Assembly: GCF_030272615.1 (NCBI RefSeq)
Contig: NC_081406.1
Coordinates: 233,360,396 to 233,424,395 of the forward strand
DNA: 64,000 bases
Direction of reading: 5' to 3'
Source: Cryptomeria japonica
Taxonomy: Eukaryota > Streptophyta > Pinopsida > Cupressales > Cupressaceae
Shown: in pieces, positions 57,459 through 64,000 of the stretch
Layout: each line of letters starts with the position of its first letter
How positions within the stretch are numbered: position 1 is the stretch's first letter
Notes under the pieces: generated by a model
What the model was told of the DNA's origin: nothing
The model's database searches: none
Seen by the model: only the letters and a program-made list of their open reading frames with translations
Translations under genes and position numbers: made by a program

Positions 57459-60030
57459 CACAGTGCGACATTGATCTGATGCATAGCACAGATCGAGATG
57501 TAGCTCCGAGCACTTCTACCCAACAGGTAAACTTCATTGTAACTGTACAAATTAGATACAAGCAAAATATTATATTATTATGTTATTTTCTTTAGGGTTT
57601 TGGATTAATTTTGATAATGTTACTAATATTCTTGTCACAGACAGATGTTCAAGGAAAGACACCTGCAATAGCTGAGAACATCAATATAGAGGTGGAGTCA
57701 CTATTATGCGATGATGACATCGCATATTCCACAAACCATGCTGAAATGATAAGAAAGACGCAAAAAAATTAATAAAGAAATTCTTAAATTGTTATTCATA
57801 GTTCCTCAAACTGATGAGATAAAAGAGGGTGAAACAATTGACAGAGAGAGCACAAAACTTGCAATTAAGAAGTCATCAAATCTTTAATTATAACATAAGT
57901 TCATTCATGGTTTATATTCTATACTCTTTTATGTCATGAACTAAAATATGTAAGTGTTGTTTTTATAGGAATTTTTGCATCCTCATGAAGCTGGTGGCCA
58001 TGATCAGGGTACTCCAGGTAGTTTAGGTGATGACCATGTTCTATGCATACACCAACTCATATTTTTACATATTCTTGTACTTCTTTTAATGTGTTATTTC
58101 TCTTGTATTTAATATATTATATATTTAATGTATTGATCTTTAGGTGTTGTCCATGTTTATGTGCATTCACCACCTCATCCGACCTCATCATCGACACCTG
58201 TATTTCCGACTGCAATGTTGGAAACATGCAACATGCAGTCATCAAGTACTGCATCGACCTATGCAACAAGACATGCACCTAGGGATGTCGAAGCCACTAG
58301 TAGTGATATTTTAGCAACATTTCCTATATCTTCCTGTATTACTAGTACAAGAATGTTTCCAATCACATTTGTGGTGACCAATTGTTCCCATAAAGATAGA
58401 GAAGGTTCCAGGTACTTTAAAATAATTATTATATATAGTCCACTTATAATTTACTTATTGATCACTCATTTTGGACTAATGATCCCATGATTTTTTTGCA
58501 GGCAATGATGTTTTTAATAAACATCTAAATGATATTAGATTGGAGATCTTTGGCCCACCATACATACTCGGTGGAATGCCCAAAATCAACAATTAAAAGA
58601 TGAACTCATAAACCGATTTCTATGTTGTTCAAAAATGATACATTCAACAAAACCAAGGTCCTTTAGAAAGCTAGCACATATCTAAAGTATGTGAGAGACC
58701 AATATAGAACACATTTAGAGAAGAAAATAAAGTATGAGTATCCCCCCATGATTCTAGAGAGGGAGTGGAAGGACCTGGTTTTAGATGGAAAAGAGAAAGC
58801 TGAAAAGAGAAAAGGACATACACCACCAGGCGAAGGAAAGTATGTGATACTATTAACAATGTAATTATGTACTAATTACTCTTTATATTTACATAATCTA
58901 ACATATTTCAAAATTTTCATAGGTTGCTCGACACATCAAAGGTAACTAAGGCAAGACTAGAAAAGCACAGGCAACACAAACTTGACTCTCATGGTTATAT
59001 GAAAGTTTCCGCATGAATTGTAAGTATCAATAAATGAAATATCACATTGAAATAATAAATTGAAAACTTTTTTTTCTAATCAAACAATAGAAGAAAAATT
59101 CATGATATTAAGCAAAAATGCAGGGCTCTGAATTCAATACAGTGCCCACAGAAGACGACATGAAAATTGCCTTCAAACAAGGCTATGGAGTCATGGCTAA
59201 ATGCCTAAGAGAATTGAGTGGGAAAACACAAGAGTTTGATGCATCCGTCACATAGGTAAATAAGCTAAATGAAAATTATTTAAAATTGAATACTTTAGCA
59301 ATAATCAATTTGATGTTAATTTCCAACATAAAGTGACTATATTTGTTTTAAATAAGCAAGAAATGATGACAATGCACATGGCATTGGAATGCAGCTTGCT
59401 AAGGGTGGAACACAACCTGCACATGATGAAGGTTGTGGTGTGCATCTTGATACTAGAGGTATTCATGTGCTATACAATTTTTTTTACGTAATTATTAGGT
59501 CAATTAAACATCTTTAATTGAAATTGGTGTAGTAATTAATGTAACCTTTTTTGTTTTTTATTTTAGAGCATGTAGAGCATGGTGAAAAAGTGGAGCATGA
59601 TCAAGGTAGACAACATCAGGAACATGATGTGCCCCCATCAGGTAAAGAGGACCACTGTTATTCCTTTAAACAAATTTAATTCCAATTGGTGTATTGATTA
59701 ATGTAACCTTTCATGTGTGTTTCAAATCCAGAGGATTTAGAGTGTGTTCAACATGTTAAGGATGAGCCTACACAAAATGATCAGGAAGATGATGTGGCCT
59801 CATTAGGTAAAGAGCACCCCTATAATGTTATTTTAATTAATGAAATACTTGTAACAATAATAAAAAATCTTATGAATTTAACCAATTTCTTTGTTATTGT
59901 AGCAGATCCCCCTTTGCCTAGGCGTCCTCATCGTGAGTACAGGACTAGGCATACATTAAGATCATGAGCAGAGGGCACAACAACTAAAGAGAGGAAAAAT
60001 GATGAAGAAAATGATGCTCCACTTAGTGTT
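57459..60030 (+). pseudogene. Acidic multi-exon region following the SET-like fragment
   Basis: Short exon-like pieces are bounded by AG and GT: CDIDLMHSTDRDVAPSTSTQ (57465-57527), TDVQGKTPAIAENINIEVES (57640 on), then repeated acidic pieces around 59400-59460, 59565-59645 and 59705-59807 (EHVEHGEKVEHDQGRQHQEH; EDLECVQHVKDEPTQNDQED), each followed by a gtaaag-like donor. The last piece PPLPRRPHREYRTRHTLRS ends with TGA at 59967. The exons look like tandemly duplicated modules. I do not recognise the protein. Confidence 0.4.
58504..59019 (+). pseudogene. Transposase_24-like exons (CACTA-associated)
   Basis: The plus strand reads KYVRDQYRTHLEKKIKYEYP, then EREWKDLVLDGKEKAEKRKG. After an intron (58841-58920) it continues with LLDTSKVTKARLEKHRQHKL and DSHGYMKVSA. 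This follows the general plan of the plant Ptta/En/Spm transposase family (PF03004): basic helix, W..L, then N/K-rich helix and H.GGSK-like end. Stops occur after KLAHI and elsewhere. It may belong to the same CACTA element as the TNP2 exons, now far apart because of insertions. Confidence 0.45.
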
Positions 60031-60059
60031 TACTTAGCTTAAAAAAATAAATGATTGTA

Positions 60060-60240
60060 ATCATATTATTTGTTAATGAATGAATTTTATGTGTTAATGA
60101 ATGTTAATGAATGATATGTGTTAATGGATGTTGATGAATGTTATGTGTTAATGACTATTATGTGTTAATGAATATAATGTGATAATGAATGAATTCTATA
60201 TTTTACTAATGGATGAAAGAATGAATGATTGTTATATGTT
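60060..60240. repeat. Short tandem repeat, tgtgttaatgaatg type
   Basis: About ten variants of gtgttaatgaatg or gttaatgaat occur in a row at 60070-60240. There is no coding content. Confidence 0.75.
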
Positions 60241-60573
60241 AACATGGAATTTAGAGTGATGTTGGGGGGGGAGAAGGGCCAAATGAGATTCGATCTTCAC
60301 ATGGTTGGCCTTGTTAAGTAGAGAATATTAAACTATTCTTGTAACAAAGAGAAGCTTAATAAGGTAACACACTTTTCAATATTTCATAATGCTCCACTAT
60401 TTCTGATTAAGTAAAACCAGGTTTTAGGGGACCCAAAACCCTTTTACAATTCTAAAGATAAGCATTAAAGAGACTAAACAAAATAGCTGCAAAACACCAG
60501 CACAAAAACCAGTAGCTAAGAAAAGGATAGCAAGAAGCCAACAAGAAGTTGGCTCCAAACCCAGCATTACAAA

Positions 60574-61113
60574 TTACTTGAAAACTTTAATAGATTCCTC
60601 AGCATTTTGAACCAAGAGCATCATCGCCTTGGCTGCTTCCCTCAGGTCATTGTTTTCCTCTCTCAGCTGGCTATCTTTTGTATTGATCTCCATCCTAGTA
60701 GTGTTCTGCCTTGTTCTGTGCGTGGGAGTATAGTGGGTGGTGCTGGAAGTTGGAATATCGTCAATGACAACCAGATTCTTTTCCTAATTTTCCCTTTCTA
60801 GATGGTCCACCAAAGCATTCATGTTTTGTGATGAGACTTTGAGGACCTAGAGGCTATGGTTCATGAAGTTTTTTAGGGCCTTCTCGGTATGGGCGACCCG
60901 GGAGTTGATGTTGTCTTTATCCTCTTCAGTCTATTCTTTCAAGGTTCTTATAACATCCTCCAGGTGTTTCAAATCCCCTTTGATCAAATCTTTTTCCAGC
61001 CAATCCTCCATCTCGATTTCCTCATTAGCTTCACTAGTTTCCGTCTCATCATTCTTTTTCCCAGAGTCCTTAATCAACTTATTAATCTTGTTTTCCAACT
61101 CCCTCTGTTTCAT
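60574..61113 (-). pseudogene. Coiled-coil frame of unknown function
   Basis: A frame of 180 codons starts MKQRELENKINKLIKDSGKK at 61113 and ends SIKVFK-TAA at 60574, with one TAG near 60931 after RTLKE. The text is heptad-rich and charged (DWLEKDLIKGDLKHLEDVIR, then AHTEKALKNFMNHSL, then SQLREENNDLREAAKAMMLL). It resembles the C-terminal coiled-coil style of LORF-like frames but is too low in complexity to claim homology. It lies near a tract (gggggggg at about 60265) that may mark an element end. Confidence 0.45.
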
Positions 61114-61724
61114 TATGCTCCGCTGTTAATCTTATTGAATCTTAATTGCAGGGTCCAACAGAGCCAACAAGAACAACATCACAAGAAGTTACTTAGTGGA
61201 GACCATCAAAGGTAAGGTCCTTGATTAAGATTTTATTGTTTATATTCATATTAATGATTACAAAAAATAGATTTTTTTGTTTATATTCATATTACTGATT
61301 ACATAGGCAAATATTCATTTAACTTTTTTATAGGGCAGACACCAAATACACTTAATAGTTTTCTAAGTTTGAGATCAAAGATTAGCAATTAGGAGTCACC
61401 AAATACACCAAATAGTTGTCTAAACAAGTGTTAGAACCCACTATGAAATATAGTTTACATTTGTCCTTGAACTTAGAAATTCAATATTTTAATGGACTAC
61501 ATAGGGCACTGCCTTAAAAAATGAGCCAACTTCACATGAAATTGGTCTAAGGTAGAAATAATGGTAAAAGGAACATCTAATCTTTTAAATTCAACTTTAA
61601 CTTGAGGGTGATGGAACCAATGGTGGGACACGTAAAACCATCATGCACCTTAATCAATACTTTGGATTTATTATAATTGTCTCCATCATATTAGCAATTG
61701 ACACTCAGTTGGTTGGTTTCACTA

Positions 61725-62560
61725 TGTTGTCATTGATGACAACATGGTATCTTGTTCCGGCTTTATGTTTTGGTTCAGTTGTGTACAAACAAGCACTTCA
61801 CAGACACTACACTAGCACCAGCACTGGTAGGATAGAAGGATTTCTTTTGTTACCGACAATGTAGGCCGACATAGTTAAGAATAAGGTTATCGGTATTGGA
61901 AGCCGACATCTCTTGGATCCGGCATCGGCAATTATTTTTGATAATCATGTAGTTATGTTATCTAGCCGACATGTATATTGATATTGTAATTATCTTTGTA
62001 AGCCGACATAAGGCATGATAAGTTGTATAGGATATATAGGTGAGTTGGATTAGATCATTTTGAGATATGGTAATTGTAATGGTAATGGAGATGTGGATGT
62101 GATATAATGTGAAATATATCAGAGAGATTATGTATGTGAGGATATTTATGTAAGGGTTATTCCGGTAAAGGGTTTAGGGTTTCAAACCGGAACAGACGGA
62201 GCTTAATCAGAACTATAATCCGACATAGAAGATGTTATCTTTTGTAGTTGAACACTTCTCTGGATTGTAGTTTGGATTTATATGTAGTCAGTGAGGCTCC
62301 TTTTGTGATTGAGCAGTGTGCTCTAGGCTGTAAGCCTTCCTGCAAGTGTAGGCCCCTATATTTTGTAATATCTCTTCATATGGCCTATGGATTGATATTG
62401 TGGGCCACAAATCCCACAGTGGTTTTTCCTCTTTGAGTTTTTCCACGTATAACTATGTGTGTTATGGTTCTCATTTATGTGATTGGCTTATTGGTTGCTT
62501 TACTTCTTTCAATTTTGTATGTACCGGTAGACCAGTTGGTGTATGCATGTTTTCATAAGG
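61725..62560 (+). repeat. Copia-type LTR, plus orientation
   Basis: It starts TGTTGTCATTGATG. It contains cattgtagccgacat-like words and gggccacaaatcccacagtgg (62399-62420) followed by the tttttccacgtataac block, as at 46644-46720. The right end is unclear. No PBS or gag follows. Confidence 0.55.
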
Positions 62561-62639
62561 TTAAAATTGATCTTTTTGGTTAAATAGGTATTACTCTGAG
62601 TTACCAACCGGTAACTGGAAAAGTTGTATAAACTGGTTG

Positions 62640-63480
62640 TAGCTAGGAAATCAGAAATTATCAAAGCAAGTAGTATTAGTCATAGCTCAATCACAAAAGC
62701 TCAAATGCAATGATCCATCCTAACACACTCAATAAAGACATGAAAAGAAAAACATTCAAAACTAAAAACTAAGCAAACCAGATGTAGATCTGAATGTCTC
62801 CTTCATGCGGCTCCATTGTCCTTCTTTCTTCTTCAAATAGCCTTTATTTGTGGATCTCACCTTCAAGTGCATAAACCTAATGTGAAAGCAAGATTGACAT
62901 TGGCACAAGAGTACTCAAAGCGTGATTGATTCGACAAAGTAATTCAAACAAATTATTATTAGCCAAGATTGAAGAAATTCATCCAATTTATAGACAAATT
63001 GTAGAAATGATCAAATTAGCATGATTCAATTCAAATGGAAATCGTAAATCAAAAATGTCAATTATGACAAATTATGACAAATTATGCACTTTCTATGCAA
63101 AATTGATTGATTGATGAATCATGACAAAATTATGACAACTTTCTATGTCAAAATTGATTGATTGTCAATTATGACAAATTATGACAAATTATGACAAATT
63201 GAAATGTCATTCCCATGAAATTAGGAGAGAAATAGGAGGAAATTGAATTAGAAATTAGAAAAATTAGAAAAATGGAAAATAGGAAATTAGGAATTAGAAA
63301 ATGAGGAAATTAGAAATTTAGTGAATTAATTAATAATTTTTCATTTATTAATTAATTCACAAAGAGGGAATTTAGAAATTGATGAAAAATTAGGTAAATC
63401 AATTAAGAATTTGTCATTTATTAATTAATTCACAAAAAGAGGAATAATTAGTTAGCCAATTAAATTAAACATTTAATTGT
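62640..63480. repeat. AT-rich stretch with short direct repeats
   Basis: The word aattatgacaaattatgaca recurs at about 63059-63195. The pair ttcatttattaattaattcacaaa recurs at 63340 and 63416. There is a run of gaaattagaaaa variants at 63245-63320. I see no gene. Confidence 0.5.
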
Positions 63481-64000
63481 GACACAAAGACCTAGGATAA
63501 ATAAATAAATTATTTAACCTAGAGGGAGAAATGACAAATAGGGTTAAATGAATAAAATCATGAAACCCTAAAAGATGAATTTGAAATGCAAAGATGACAA
63601 TTAGGTCTTAGCAAAAGATAATTGACTCGATCATGATTCTAATTAACAAAGGACCAATGTGATAAATGATTTGATTGATAAATGCGCCAATTGATGAGGA
63701 ACAATGACTAATTGATCCAAATTGACATAATTGAGACAGACAACAATCGATGGCAAGTTAATCGCAAAATGACAAAATTGACAAGAGGACAAGGATCGAT
63801 GACAAAATAGATCACAAGATGACAAGATTGAAAATGACCACGATCGATGACAAATCGATCGCAAAATGACAAGATCGAACATGACAACGATCGATGAAAA
63901 ATCGATCGCCAGATGATAAGATTGATAAGAGGACAAAACCCTAATTAGGATTGACGATGTCCAAAATGATGACAAATGAGCATGCACATTGATGCGACAG
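63481..64000. repeat. Tandem array, about 47 bp period, with gatcgatgacaaa
   Basis: Four to five degenerate units of gatcgatgacaaaatcgatc, then gcaaaatgacaagattg, run from about 63725 to 63945. The frame on the minus strand here is only a reading of the repeat. The last 50 bases show nothing. Confidence 0.6.

Noticed and set aside
63643-63987. Minus-strand frame of 114 codons at the right end
   Set aside because: It is a reading of the 47 bp tandem array (repeating SSCDLFCHRS-like text).
1-64000. tRNA genes, rRNA genes, CRISPR arrays and bacterial-type operons
   Set aside because: I saw none. The only tRNA-like sequences are short primer binding sites, and the coding content is that of plant transposable elements.

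Overview
The window looks like a stretch of a large, repeat-rich plant nuclear genome, most likely a gymnosperm (conifer type). I see no complete host gene. Almost every coding signal belongs to a transposable element, the elements are nested inside one another, and most coding frames carry scattered stop codons. Assignment to gymnosperms is an inference from the dense, old, nested LTR elements with very long LTRs; the sequence holds no marker gene to settle it.

Left part (1-29.2 kb). Element Y (1-8340, minus strand) is a gag-only Ty3/gypsy element with 3.86 kb LTRs. It sits in the 3' LTR of element Z (8341-22612, minus). Z is a Tat-like Ty3/gypsy element with one gag-protease-RNase H-RT-RNase H-integrase frame of about 2197 codons. 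Its inferred 5' LTR is 6.8 kb and encloses a separate coding frame of about 1204 codons, here called LORF. Z abuts an older plus-strand LORF/LTR relic (22613-24560), which meets another relic LTR in the opposite orientation (about 24.6-27.2 kb). A truncated copia element with its 5' LTR follows (27.5-29.2 kb).

Middle (29.7-47.6 kb). A CACTA (En/Spm) TNP2-type transposase gene with recognisable exon borders runs on the plus strand. It is split first by a complete 7.7 kb gag-only copia element (31046-38777, target duplication aacat) and then by a 5'-truncated L1-type LINE (about 39630-42655). The copia element carries its own long accessory frame of about 1064 codons, built like LORF. Another LORF relative (43.8-47.6 kb, minus) follows, split by a copia-type LTR.

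Right part (47.7-64 kb). This part holds a two-copy block dense in CTTATCCC/GGGATAAG motifs interrupted by a solo LTR (49587-50839, duplication gtcaa), a small perfect-looking hairpin (52.36-52.5 kb), another relic long LTR (53.1-56.45 kb), a SET-like gene fragment followed by acidic exons and a Transposase_24-like exon (56.9-60 kb), a coiled-coil frame, a copia-type LTR, and AT-rich and short tandem repeats to the end.

The points most worth following are the LORF family (a long frame inside an LTR, with relatives in a copia element), the two RNase H domains of Z, and decay by point stops, mostly TAG, with almost no frameshifts. These suggest slow methylation-linked decay and possible sharing of an accessory gene between retroelement superfamilies.
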